64,000 bases of DNA from Streptomyces sclerotialus (GTDB lineage Bacteria > Actinomycetota > Actinomycetes > Streptomycetales > Streptomycetaceae). Each line of letters opens with the position of its first letter. Position 1 is the first letter of the stretch. Under the pieces are notes generated by a model, which was given only the letters and a program-made list of their open reading frames with translations, ran no database searches and was not told where the DNA came from. The stretch covers positions 1 to 64,000 of the forward strand of contig JODX01000026.1 of assembly GCA_000719105.1 (NCBI GenBank). The letters run 5' to 3'. A program made the position numbers and the translations under genes. Positions 8,080 through 15,523 of the stretch are shown here, piece after piece.

Positions 8080-9618
8080 ATGACCAGCGTGGGCATGGGC
8101 GGCGAAAGCACCGGCGGCGCAAGGATCGGCGGCGATGAGTACCTCGAGCCGGACAATGTGTGTTTCGCGGAGAAGCACAGTACTCCATTCGGGCTCGACT
8201 ACGACATGGACCAGATGAAAGCCATGGTCCAGAGCGCAGACCCGGACACTGTCAAGAATGTGGCTGAGGGCTGGGCAGCTCTCCACAAGGATCTCGTCGG
8301 CAGCGGCGGAATCAAGGAGACCTTCGAGTCTGCGGTCAAGCATGTAATGGCCCACTGGGAAGGTAAGAGCGCGGACCTGTTCGCGGCACGGGCGCAGGAA
8401 ATCAGCAAAAAGATCACCGACGGTGCCAAGTACGCTGACAATACCGCGCAATCCCTCAAGGGCGCAGCCGTAATCCTCGCGGACGTCAAGCCCAAGGTGC
8501 TGGCGATGGAAAAGCCGAGCAAGCTCGACAGTGCGATCGACTACGGGCTCAATTTCGGCAATCGGGACGCTTCCGGTGCGGACGGCGATATCAAGGGCGG
8601 CGCTGGTTCGCAGGAGGCCCTCAAGAACAACGAGGGTAGCCTGTCGGCGGGGCGAGAGGCGCAGCTGAAGATGGCTGCTCAGATGGAGATCTTGGGTGCG
8701 GCTTATAACAGCCGGGCCAGAGAGATGGGGTCGTGGAGGCTTGGTAACGTAGACGATACGCAGGACTACCCCGGTGATCCCGGTGGTATCGCGCCTTCGC
8801 CCGTGGTTATGCCGACAACGCCCTCGCCCCGAAGCCCGCAGAGTGTGTCGCCGGGCACGGCTCGGCCTGCCCAGACGGGCACCATCAGCCAGTCGAAGCC
8901 TGTGGCTCCGCCTTCGGGAGTTACGGGTGGAGCGCATAAGCCGACTGTGCCGACTCAGAATCAGAATGTGGGTACAGCGATTGACGGCATCTCCGGCGGT
9001 CGCACTGGAACGCCGACGGTCAGTGGCGGATCGGCCAGCCCCGCTGGTACGGCTGGCAATCCCGGTCTCGTCGGCGGTGCGCCCGGCGGAGTTCCCGGCG
9101 CTGTTCCCGGCAGCACGGTCGGTCGTGCCGGTGCTGGAGGCACAGTGGGCCGCCCTGGCGCGGGTACGGTCGGTCGTGCTGGCGCTGCGGGCGTGGCGGG
9201 TCGCCCTGGTGCTGGAGTTGTGGGTGGCGCAGCTGGCGCGGGTACGGCCGGTCGTGCTGGCGCTGCGGGCGTGGGTGGCGCTGCCGGGGCGGGTACTGCC
9301 AAGGGTGGTGCCGCGCGCGCCGGAAGCATGGCTCGCCAGAGCGGCGGCGTGGTAGGTGGAACACCCAGGGCGGGCGCAGGAGCAGGCGCAGGTGCGGGCA
9401 GGGGTACTGCTGGCGGTTCTGGTCTGCACCGGAGCCGCGGTGCTGCAGGAGGGGGAGCCGGCGCTGTTCGTAAGGGCGGCATGGTAGGTGCCCCCGGTGC
9501 ACGCAATGGTCGCCCCACGGACCAGAAACAGCGCGAGAGCGAGCGCCCCGACTACCTGGTCGAGGACGAGGAAACCTGGGCCCCGCAGACCAATGCAGCT
9601 CCTCGAGTCATCGAGTAG
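8080..9618 (+). CDS. WXG-domain T7SS substrate with Gly/Ala/Arg-rich repeat tail
   Basis: 512 aa. The first ~210 residues are helical with W93-E94-G95 (HWEGKSADLF), like the WXG/PPE-type domains of large T7SS substrates. Residues from about 225 on are Pro/Ser/Thr-rich, then a long low-complexity tract of VGRAGA, VGRPGA and AGTAGRAG units, then an acidic tail with DYLVEDEETWAPQ. Such tails occur on actinobacterial T7SS proteins and may span the cell wall, but their function is unknown. It has a GAGGGG ribosome site and sits between a small helical partner and a second mycosin, with a strong hairpin after it. No enzymatic domain is visible. Confidence 0.8.
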   Translation: MTSVGMGGESTGGARIGGDEYLEPDNVCFAEKHSTPFGLDYDMDQMKAMVQSADPDTVKNVAEGWAALHKDLVGSGGIKETFESAVKHVMAHWEGKSADLFAARAQEISKKITDGAKYADNTAQSLKGAAVILADVKPKVLAMEKPSKLDSAIDYGLNFGNRDASGADGDIKGGAGSQEALKNNEGSLSAGREAQLKMAAQMEILGAAYNSRAREMGSWRLGNVDDTQDYPGDPGGIAPSPVVMPTTPSPRSPQSVSPGTARPAQTGTISQSKPVAPPSGVTGGAHKPTVPTQNQNVGTAIDGISGGRTGTPTVSGGSASPAGTAGNPGLVGGAPGGVPGAVPGSTVGRAGAGGTVGRPGAGTVGRAGAAGVAGRPGAGVVGGAAGAGTAGRAGAAGVGGAAGAGTAKGGAARAGSMARQSGGVVGGTPRAGAGAGAGAGRGTAGGSGLHRSRGAAGGGAGAVRKGGMVGAPGARNGRPTDQKQRESERPDYLVEDEETWAPQTNAAPRVIE

Positions 9619-9656
9619 CCATCGTCGCTCGATGCTCGCGGGCACGTGACAGGATG

Positions 9657-9686
9657 CGTGGGCGTGACCTCAGGGTCACGCCCACG
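9657..9686 (+). terminator. 13-bp perfect hairpin after the WXG-repeat gene
   Basis: CGTGGGCGTGACC (9657-9669) pairs perfectly with GGTCACGCCCACG (9674-9686) across a TCAG loop, 38 bp after the stop at 9618 and 26 bp before the next start. No U-tract follows, which is common for GC-rich actinobacterial terminators. A diverged copy is at 11082-11111. Confidence 0.7.
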
Positions 9687-9712
9687 TCCGGTATGGGGAG
9701 AGGGAAGACGGA

Positions 9713-11041
9713 ATGGCCTTTGCGCGAACGATGCGTGTATTGAGTGCCACGGCACTGACTGGCTCGCTGATTCTGACGGTGGCTCCTTCTGCTTCTGCCG
9801 ACCAGACCAGACGTGATCAATGGGCGTTGGACGCGCTACAGGCGGAGTCCGCCTGGGGTATCTCAAAGGGGCAAGGCGTTACGGTCGCTGTCATTGATAC
9901 TGGCGTCAATGCCGATCATGTCGATCTTAGAAACAACGTACTCACGGGCAAAGACTTCGTTGATGGCGACGATGATGCCTCTCCCGTTGACGACGACCAT
10001 GGTACGGGAATGGCTTCGGTGATCGCTGGGCACGGACATGGCGCAGGGGCGGCAGACGGTGTCATGGGACTAGCGCCAGAAGCCAAAATTCTCCCAATCC
10101 GGATTCATTACACCGCCAATACTGGCATCGCCGATGAGATTCGTTACGCAGTGGACAATGGGGCCGATATCATCAACGTCTCCCAAGACCTCCGCGACTC
10201 GCGATTTCAATCGGGTGCTGTTCCAGAAGATATTGAGGCAATCTCCTACGCGCTGCAGAACGACGTCCTAATCGTCGCCGGAGTGGGGAATCTTGGGGAA
10301 CGTAGGGTGGGTTTTCCTGCCATGTCTCCAGGTGTCGTGGCGGTGGGAGGAGTGACTGAGGATGGATCCATTTGGGAGAAATCTAATTATGGTCCTGAAG
10401 TCCTCCTGACGGCTCCCGCCACTGATATTGTTGGTGCAGGTTGGCCTGGTAATAAGCTCCGCATCGCCGACGGCACGTCGGACTCTACCGCGTTCGTATC
10501 TGCGGCTGCTGCCTTGTTGCGATCAAAGTTCCCTGATCTCACAGCAGGTCAGATCGCCAACAGGCTCGTGAAGACGGCCGTTCTGCCAGGATCTGCCCAG
10601 GGGATTTCTCTTCCAGACGAGAAGTACGGTTACGGGAGCATCCGACCGCTGGCTGCATTGACGGAGGACATCCCGGCAGGCTCCAAGTACGGGCCACTTA
10701 AGGATCCGATTTCAGCGACAGCCTCCCCGGGTGCTGGTAAGTCTGGCGAAGACTATGCGGCAGAAAACGAGAAGGCTGATCAGAAACAAATGATCTTCCT
10801 GATCGTCATCGCTCTCCTGGGACTGGCAGTGCTCGGCCTGATCGTGTTTCTGATCGTGAGGCTGGCCAGGCGTAATAAGGACAAGGATGGTGGCCCCGGC
10901 GGTTCTGCTGGTTACCCGCAATACGGCCAGCAGCCTGTCCCGCCGCAGCAGATCCCATACCAGCAGCCCATCTCGCCGCAGCAGAATCCCTATCAGCAGC
11001 AGTCGACTCCGCCTCACGGCCAGTGGCCACCCCAGCAGTAG
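9713..11041 (+). CDS. Second mycosin-like subtilase, membrane-anchored
   Basis: 442 aa. Signal peptide (about 1-29, ending ASA-D), subtilase domain with Asp62 (AVIDTG), His96 (DHGTG), Asn193 and Ser256 (GTSDST), then a membrane helix (about 359-383) and a Pro/Gln-rich cytoplasmic tail of NPYQQ/QQIPYQQ units. The serine motif GTSDSTAFVSA departs from the usual GTSMA-P, but all catalytic residues are present. It is the second mycosin within 4 kb and follows a T7SS substrate pair, so it may serve that pair. Base composition is visibly less GC-rich than in mycP (codons such as ATT, AAT, GAT), suggesting a separate origin. Confidence 0.88.
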   Translation: MAFARTMRVLSATALTGSLILTVAPSASADQTRRDQWALDALQAESAWGISKGQGVTVAVIDTGVNADHVDLRNNVLTGKDFVDGDDDASPVDDDHGTGMASVIAGHGHGAGAADGVMGLAPEAKILPIRIHYTANTGIADEIRYAVDNGADIINVSQDLRDSRFQSGAVPEDIEAISYALQNDVLIVAGVGNLGERRVGFPAMSPGVVAVGGVTEDGSIWEKSNYGPEVLLTAPATDIVGAGWPGNKLRIADGTSDSTAFVSAAAALLRSKFPDLTAGQIANRLVKTAVLPGSAQGISLPDEKYGYGSIRPLAALTEDIPAGSKYGPLKDPISATASPGAGKSGEDYAAENEKADQKQMIFLIVIALLGLAVLGLIVFLIVRLARRNKDKDGGPGGSAGYPQYGQQPVPPQQIPYQQPISPQQNPYQQQSTPPHGQWPPQQ

Positions 11042-11081
11042 TTGCAGGAACAGGATGGCACAAGTTTTGCTATGTAGGATG

Positions 11082-11111
11082 CGTGGGCGTGGCCTTAGGG
11101 TCACGCCCGCG
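11082..11111 (+). terminator. Diverged copy of the 9657 hairpin after the second mycosin
   Basis: CGTGGGCGTGGCC (11082-11094) pairs with GGTCACGCCCGCG (11099-11111) around TTAG. The two differences from the copy at 9657-9686 keep pairing as G-U wobbles, which suggests RNA-level conservation. It lies 41 bp after the stop of the second mycosin, with a T-rich run downstream. Confidence 0.65.
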
Positions 11112-11118
11112 TTTAGCT

Positions 11119-11280
11119 TTTGCGTGAACGATGCGTGCACTAAGCGCGAAGGCGCTGGCTGGCGCGCCACTTCTGGCGGCGGCTCTCATTGCATCTGCCG
11201 ATTGAACCGAACGGGGCCAGTGGGCGCTGGAAGCGCTACAGGCCAAGCCGGTCTGGGAGATTGAAGAGGGGAGATGTTAC
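11119..11280 (+). pseudogene. Truncated duplicate of the second mycosin's 5' end
   Basis: Translation from ATG 11131 gives MRALSAKALAGAPLLAAAL..SAD, a stop, then TERGQWALEALQAKPVW. This aligns with the start of the second mycosin (MRVLSATALTGSLILTVAP..SADQTRRDQWALDALQAESAW). A TGA replaces the Gln codon after the signal peptide, and similarity stops near 11280, before the catalytic Asp. The hairpin upstream is duplicated too. So a block of hairpin plus gene start was copied and then decayed. About 190 bases from 11281 to 11469 hold nothing else I can identify. Confidence 0.8.
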
Positions 11281-11469
11281 TCAGACATCGGTGCAGCCAA
11301 CCGAACCGATCATCGCTTCAGGTGTGTGCCACGATGAGATGGGACGGCGAACACTGTCAGTCTGTCTGCGAACTGTTGTGAGTTCCACCCCTGCCGACTG
11401 GAGTAGCAACGTCGGCGTCCACTCACCTCATGTCATCACGCATGGTCCGTCACCTCGCGGCGGCGCAGA

Positions 11470-11757
11470 TCATGCCTGGGTCGGCCCCTCCTCGTCGGCC
11501 TGGTCCTTGCTGGAGCCCGCCGGCTGCCGCTCCTTGACGAATGTGCCCTTGCCGCGGACGGTGACGACGAGTCCGCGCTCGTTCAGTAGGCGGATAGCTG
11601 ACCGAGCAGTCGGCCGCGAGACGTTGAATTCTGTGCATATTGCTGCTTCTGACGGGACGCGGCGCCGCGGCAGGTACGTGCCATCTGCGATCCGAGCAGC
11701 GAGCACAGTGGCGATCTGCTCGTACAGCGGCTCTGGCCCCTCGAGATCAACAGTCAT
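11470..11757 (-). CDS. Short GntR-family regulator (DNA-binding domain only)
   Basis: 95 aa. It has the GntR winged helix: LYEQIATVLAARI, then the PSEAAICTEF..SRPTARSAI recognition region, then the LVVTVRGKGTFV wing. The protein ends ~20 residues after the wing and so lacks an effector-binding domain. Such short GntR proteins are common beside divergent small genes in Streptomyces plasmids and integrative elements. It is divergent from the gene at 11909, and the 10-bp repeats at 11795-11824 between them are a plausible operator. Confidence 0.85.
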   Translation of the reverse strand: MTVDLEGPEPLYEQIATVLAARIADGTYLPRRRVPSEAAICTEFNVSRPTARSAIRLLNERGLVVTVRGKGTFVKERQPAGSSKDQADEEGPTQA

Positions 11758-11794
11758 ATATCGACCCTATTTGACCTGCGATAATGCATGCCGA

Positions 11795-11824
11795 CACATG
11801 ACGTCACATGACAACACCTGACAA
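11795..11824. promoter_or_regulatory. Triple 10-bp repeat operator candidate for the GntR protein
   Basis: CACATGACGT (11795-11804), CACATGACAA (11805-11814) and CACCTGACAA (11815-11824) lie head to tail in the divergent region, 38 bp upstream of the GntR start. One-turn spacing puts all copies on one DNA face. TGACGTCA inside the array is an 8-bp palindrome. A GntR-type operator is likely by position. Confidence 0.5.
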
Positions 11825-11908
11825 GTGCCTGTACCGTGGGAGTGCAGAAGGCCCCGGCGACGGCTGGCACCGTCCCGGGGTGTGGCCACCGCTTACAGGA
11901 GCGATGAC

Positions 11909-12262
11909 ATGACCGACCTTATCTGTGCTCTCATCGGGCTGTTGAAGGAGGTGCTCGGCCTGCGTCCGCGAGGCCGTCACCGCGCTGACCGGATTCGGAT
12001 GGCCGCCGCGTTCCCGCCGCGTTCTCCTCGACCCCCTGCAGCTCAGCAGAGCCGACCCAAGATGCCCAGTCTGCGGAGCCCTTACGGGCTTCATGAGCCG
12101 CTGAACGGCGACGAGACGATTATGGTTCGCCCCTACCTCGCCGCCCACGAGAAGCGAGAACGGCAGAGGGAGCGGCGGGTAGCGCTGCTGCTGGCGCTCG
12201 ATGGGATCGACATCGGCCCGGACGTAATCCACGGCGTGCGCGTCGGTGCGGGAGCCGCCTGA
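11909..12262 (+). CDS. Hypothetical protein downstream of the GntR operator
   Basis: 117 aa from ATG 11909, with AGGAG at 11897-11901. It starts with a short hydrophobic stretch (MTDLICALIGLLKEVLGL), then an Arg/Pro-rich middle, then YGLHEPLNGDETIMVRPY and a charged helix ending in GIDIGPDVIHGVRVG. I do not recognise a family. It overlaps the next gene as TGATG. In Streptomyces such a gene often goes with a short GntR regulator and a Cys-rich partner, in contexts that look like mobile elements. A longer in-frame start at 11825 would run through the operator and is rejected. Confidence 0.65.
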   Translation: MTDLICALIGLLKEVLGLRPRGRHRADRIRMAAAFPPRSPRPPAAQQSRPKMPSLRSPYGLHEPLNGDETIMVRPYLAAHEKRERQRERRVALLLALDGIDIGPDVIHGVRVGAGAA

Positions 12263-12903
12263 TGAACAGCGCCGATACGTCCGCCACCTCGCTCTGCAGC
12301 ATCCGACGTCCCGGAGGCGATCAGCCCTGCATGGGCGATCGTCACCGCCCGGCCTGCACCCTGGCCGAAGCTCACGACGGCGACCATCGCGACGCCTCCG
12401 GTTACACCTGGCCCCGACCACCCAGCATGACGCCCAGCGTGGAGGAATGCGGGGCCTTGCCGCCAGCGCCGTCGACGCTGGGCTGCATGCGACTCGTTGG
12501 GCACGACGGCCCGCACCGCAACGTCACCGGCCGCGCATGGGAGAGCGCGGGCGACACAGGTGATACGGACGACCCGGACAGCGCGTACGACACACGCGGC
12601 TCGTGCGAGGTGTGCGGCTCGCCCCACGGTCCTCACGCCACCGTCACCAGCGCCGCCACTGGCCGGCGCCAACAGCTCTGCCAGCATTGCGGCCCCATCA
12701 GCCGACCGGCCCCCCGTCGACCGGTGCGGATGTGCGTGCGCTGCGACGTGCTCACGGATGTTCCGGTACTCGTCTCGGAGGTGCACCAGGCGAGCGGCCC
12801 GGGATGGAGCGTGTATGCCTGCCCGGACTGCGCTCCTCACTTCCAGCCGCTGCCGGACGTGTCCGAGCTCTTCCCTCGCAGCTGTGAGGAAGGCGAAAGG
12901 TGA
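12262..12903 (+). CDS. Cys/His-rich putative zinc-binding hypothetical protein
   Basis: 213 aa, translationally coupled to the gene before it. Cys/His clusters recur: C-x-L-AEAHDGDH, CMRLVGHDGPH, CEVCGSPHGPH, CQHCG, CVRC and CPDC. The last four are CxxC knuckles that could hold zinc. The first part has two similar units (CTLAEAHDGDH and CMRLVGHDGPH), an internal duplication. No catalytic motif is visible. It may bind nucleic acid or protein, but that is a guess from the zinc knuckles. Confidence 0.65.
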   Translation: MNSADTSATSLCSIRRPGGDQPCMGDRHRPACTLAEAHDGDHRDASGYTWPRPPSMTPSVEECGALPPAPSTLGCMRLVGHDGPHRNVTGRAWESAGDTGDTDDPDSAYDTRGSCEVCGSPHGPHATVTSAATGRRQQLCQHCGPISRPAPRRPVRMCVRCDVLTDVPVLVSEVHQASGPGWSVYACPDCAPHFQPLPDVSELFPRSCEEGER

Positions 12904-13000
12904 CGGAGATGCTCCGGCGCACCGGAGTGCGGTGAACGCCTCCTCGTGCGGCCCTCGTCCGGTGTTCACGGCACCTCCACCGCGTCGAACGCCAGCTAAG

Positions 13001-13035
13001 CGTCGTGGACTCCGGTAGACCAGGAGTCCACGACG
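13001..13035. terminator. 13-bp perfect inverted repeat at the edge of the transposase remnant
   Basis: CGTCGTGGACTCC (13001-13013) pairs exactly with GGAGTCCACGACG (13023-13035) around a 9-base loop. It lies 98 bp after the Cys-rich gene and at the broken edge of the IS256-type remnant. It could terminate transcription from either side. Confidence 0.5.
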
Positions 13036-13379
13036 CGAACTGGGACCTTCAGCTCGAATCCGGGTCGTACTGTTCGGGGCAGACGGACAGCACCAGGATT
13101 CCACTGATGCCGTCCGTCGCTTTTCCGTTGCGCCGACCAGTCTCCCGATGCCCGATCGCCCTCGGCCCGCTCACCAGGCACGTGCCCCAGGTGATCAGTG
13201 AGTTCGCCCTGCAGCGCAGACTCCAACCCCCGCTTGGACAGTTGCTGCAACGGGCCTCCCTACCCGGTGAGCTTCACCCCGCCGGCCCGGGTCCGGGCCA
13301 CCAGCTCGGCAACCAGCCCGTCATCCGCGGCACTCGTTCCACTCACACCGGCCTCCCCGGCCTTGATCTCACTCGTCAC
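13036..13379 (-). pseudogene. IS256-family (mutator-type) transposase fragment
   Basis: Read on the minus strand from about 13379, one frame gives TSAADDGLVAELVARTRAGGVKLTG then a stop; the overlapping frame continues as QQLSKRGLESALQGELTDHLGHVPG. Together they match the N-terminus of IS256-type transposases, with the typical LES/EA-L-x-GE-(I/L)TDHLG block. The later part is frameshifted again, and the catalytic DDE region is missing. It is a dead 5' fragment flanked by the hairpin at 13001-13035. It supports past mobile-element activity between the GntR genes and the lipoprotein cassette. Confidence 0.75.
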
Positions 13380-13475
13380 GTCAGTCTTCAACCGCGGTCT
13401 CTATCACGGGAGGTACACCGCTCGTCGCGGAGGCCCGCCTCACGCGACCGTCCGGATTCGGTGAGCCGCACAAGC

Positions 13476-14057
13476 TCAACAGCCATTGGCCTTCGCCACG
13501 ACGGGGATGATCTTCTTGACTAGTTGCGCGAGTGCTTTCTCCTCCTTGGACAGGTCCTTCGGGTAGTACGCCATGATTTCGACGGAGAAGTTGTCGCGTG
13601 GCAGACCGTCCGTGTCGGAGGGGTAACCGGGACATTGCTCCACCGCCACGGCACCGCGGGGGTATAGGGCGATGTCATCGACTATGTCGACTGCACCCTT
13701 TGCGTCCCCATCGCTGTAGCGAGCGGCCCTTTGCGTGGCGATCTGTCGGGCGCTCGAAGTGCTTTCGTGGAAGAAATAGGACACGATGAGTGTGGGGGAA
13801 CCGTCGACCACATAGGTGCAACTAGAGGCGTACGTGCCGTTATCGAAAGAGTCGCCCGTCTTCATCAGCTTGCTGCCCGGCGGGAAGAAGGGCTCAACGA
13901 TGTTTTTCCCGACATCGGACCCGCAGAGTGTGTCAGGCAAGGCGTACTCGACCTTGGGCCGGGCTTCACTAGAGCAGGCCGAGAGGAGAAGTGCGGCTAG
14001 CGAAAGCGCTATGCAGCCGATAAAGCGGCTAGGATGGTGGTCGGTCATGGTAGGCAA
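13476..14057 (-). CDS. Lipoprotein of the divergent T7SS cassette (third exported protein)
   Basis: 193 aa from TTG 14057, or 190 from ATG 14048. The TTG directly follows the TGA of the gene before it and has AAGGA at the right spacing, so I prefer it. The signal peptide ends in the lipobox LSAC, giving a lipid-anchored Cys. The mature part starts EYALPDTLCG and has a second Cys near TYASSC, a pattern shared with the proteins at 14058-14687, 14960-15523 and 21558-22574. This looks like an exported family with disulfides. It is last in the minus-strand cassette WXG-like protein, 755-aa helical protein, lipoprotein, membrane protein, lipoprotein. Function unknown. Confidence 0.75.
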   Translation of the reverse strand: MPTMTDHHPSRFIGCIALSLAALLLSACSSEARPKVEYALPDTLCGSDVGKNIVEPFFPPGSKLMKTGDSFDNGTYASSCTYVVDGSPTLIVSYFFHESTSSARQIATQRAARYSDGDAKGAVDIVDDIALYPRGAVAVEQCPGYPSDTDGLPRDNFSVEIMAYYPKDLSKEEKALAQLVKKIIPVVAKANGC

Positions 14058-14687
14058 TCAGTTCCTTCGGTTCTTTCCGAGTCCCTCGGATCCCTCGCAC
14101 TTTAGAACGTCCTGAGCAACATGGCGAGCTGCCGAGATGATCAAATCTCGGAAATCTGCCTTCCATGAGCTCTGCACGTCGTCCGGGTGGCGATAGTATG
14201 CCGCCTCGATCCTGACGAGTGAGCCAGGATCGTCTTCGGCAGGACAGGGGACAAATAGCGTGCCACCTGTATTACTAACGTCTCCCTTGGACTTCCCGAT
14301 CGTCAAAGTGGATCGTCCGGGGGTCTTCGCCGTCTCCTCAATTTGCGCTTCGGTGAACTCGCCTCCTGCATGCATGGTGTAGTTGATCCCGATATTCATG
14401 CCGGCGCCACGAAGGAAGCAGTGCCCGGTATTGAAGCCGCCACGGTTGAAGCTCTGATGCTTCTCTTCAAACTCTGACCCATGCTTGGGCAGCAAGGAAG
14501 ATACCGGGCTCCCCGGGATCGATCCTCCGCACACACTCGCGGGAACCGCGACAGCTGGCTCATTCGACGACTGGACGATCCACCACCCGAGGCCGGTTGC
14601 CGAGACCAAGCCAACCGCACCGACTGTCGCCCAGATAACGAGGCGATGAGAACGCGACCGAAACGGTCTGCCGCTTGCGTTGTTCAT
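14058..14687 (-). CDS. Membrane-anchored extracytoplasmic protein of the lipoprotein family
   Basis: 209 aa. ATG 14687 follows GAGGTG; an in-frame GTG at 14696 overlaps that site. One N-terminal membrane helix (around VIWATVGAVGLVSATGLGWWIV) has basic residues before it, so the bulk lies outside. The mature part has VCGGSIPGSPVSSLLP and further Cys (GHCFLRG, FVPCPAE, LKCEG), resembling VERACGGMLPVDPV in the plus-strand cassette protein at 21558. It is adjacent to the next lipoprotein gene with no gap. Unknown function; probably a surface component of the T7SS cassette. Confidence 0.75.
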   Translation of the reverse strand: MNNASGRPFRSRSHRLVIWATVGAVGLVSATGLGWWIVQSSNEPAVAVPASVCGGSIPGSPVSSLLPKHGSEFEEKHQSFNRGGFNTGHCFLRGAGMNIGINYTMHAGGEFTEAQIEETAKTPGRSTLTIGKSKGDVSNTGGTLFVPCPAEDDPGSLVRIEAAYYRHPDDVQSSWKADFRDLIISAARHVAQDVLKCEGSEGLGKNRRN

Positions 14688-14959
14688 TGTGGACACCTCG
14701 ACATTGGATGAAGGTAGCGTGAAGGGCGGAAGAAGAACTCAGTTGTCGATGCCGTCGACATTGCTTCGTCCCCACTCAGCACACCGTGAAGCGGGCGCTG
14801 GCACGGACCCGAGCCCCGGTCGAGAGCGGCGTCGCCCACCGCAAGTCCTGGCGGCTCTCCCGTCACGCCCGCTGCAGCCCAAACCGCCTGACGTCAATGG
14901 CCAAAGCCGTAGTCAGACTGGAGCGGTACAACTGAAGGCCCGGTGAGCGAAGCAAGTGG
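14688..14959. other. Short intergenic gap between exported-protein genes
   Basis: 272 bases with no supported gene. It separates the lipoprotein at 14960-15523 from the membrane protein at 14058-14687. GC content is lower than in the core T7SS genes. No hairpin or promoter stands out. Confidence 0.4.
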
Positions 14960-15523
14960 TCAGCAGCCCAGGGCGCGGGCAGCAGCTGTTAGGTATGAGG
15001 GCAGCAGGTTACGAAGTTCCTCCTGCCGAGTAGTCGCGTCATCCGGGTACGAGGCTTCAATCGTGATGGAGTACCGCTTAGTGTTCCGGCCGGCGGCATC
15101 TGTCGGATACCTGAGGCAATCTGTGACGCCGACAATCCGGGAATCCCAGACCATAACCGAATTATCAGCGTTCGTTTTTCCGAAGTCGTCAGTGGGAATG
15201 TTGAGATAGTTCGAGGCTATGTCCTGCACTCCCACCGCATCCGGATATCGCTGGCCGGTAATTTCTACCGCGGTCTTGTCATCGATCAGCACTGCGCATC
15301 GTTGCGTGTCGTCTGGGCCGGTAAGCGACTCGCCCGTATCGATGGACTTGCCGGGCTGTAGAAGAGGCTGCACGAGTTCGGGCGCGACGGATATGCCGCA
15401 GACCCTGTCGGGCAGGGCATACTCTCGTGTCTTTTCGTCTGCACTGCAGGACGCCACGAGTGCGGCAGAGATTACTGCCAGCAGACCGAACGCTGCCGAC
15501 GCGCTCCTTCGGTACTCAGCCAT
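14960..15523 (-). CDS. Lipoprotein of the divergent T7SS cassette
   Basis: 187 aa from ATG 15523, with GGGAGGA upstream; the 3' end of the preceding 755-aa gene overlaps it by 8 bp. Signal peptide with lipobox VASC, then REYALPDRVCG, closely like EYALPDTLCG in the lipoprotein at 13476. Later Cys residues occur at TQRCAVL, TDCLRYP and the C-terminal ALGC; the sister protein likewise ends KANGC. These two lipoproteins are paralogues. Coupling to a candidate T7SS substrate suggests a surface receptor, immunity or anchoring role, which is an inference. Confidence 0.78.
   Translation of the reverse strand: MAEYRRSASAAFGLLAVISAALVASCSADEKTREYALPDRVCGISVAPELVQPLLQPGKSIDTGESLTGPDDTQRCAVLIDDKTAVEITGQRYPDAVGVQDIASNYLNIPTDDFGKTNADNSVMVWDSRIVGVTDCLRYPTDAAGRNTKRYSITIEASYPDDATTRQEELRNLLPSYLTAAARALGC

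Noticed and set aside
8053..9645. 530-codon minus-strand ORF opposite the WXG-repeat gene
   Set aside because: Ala/Ser/Thr/Arg-rich antisense of the repeat tail; the plus frame has WXG and a ribosome site.
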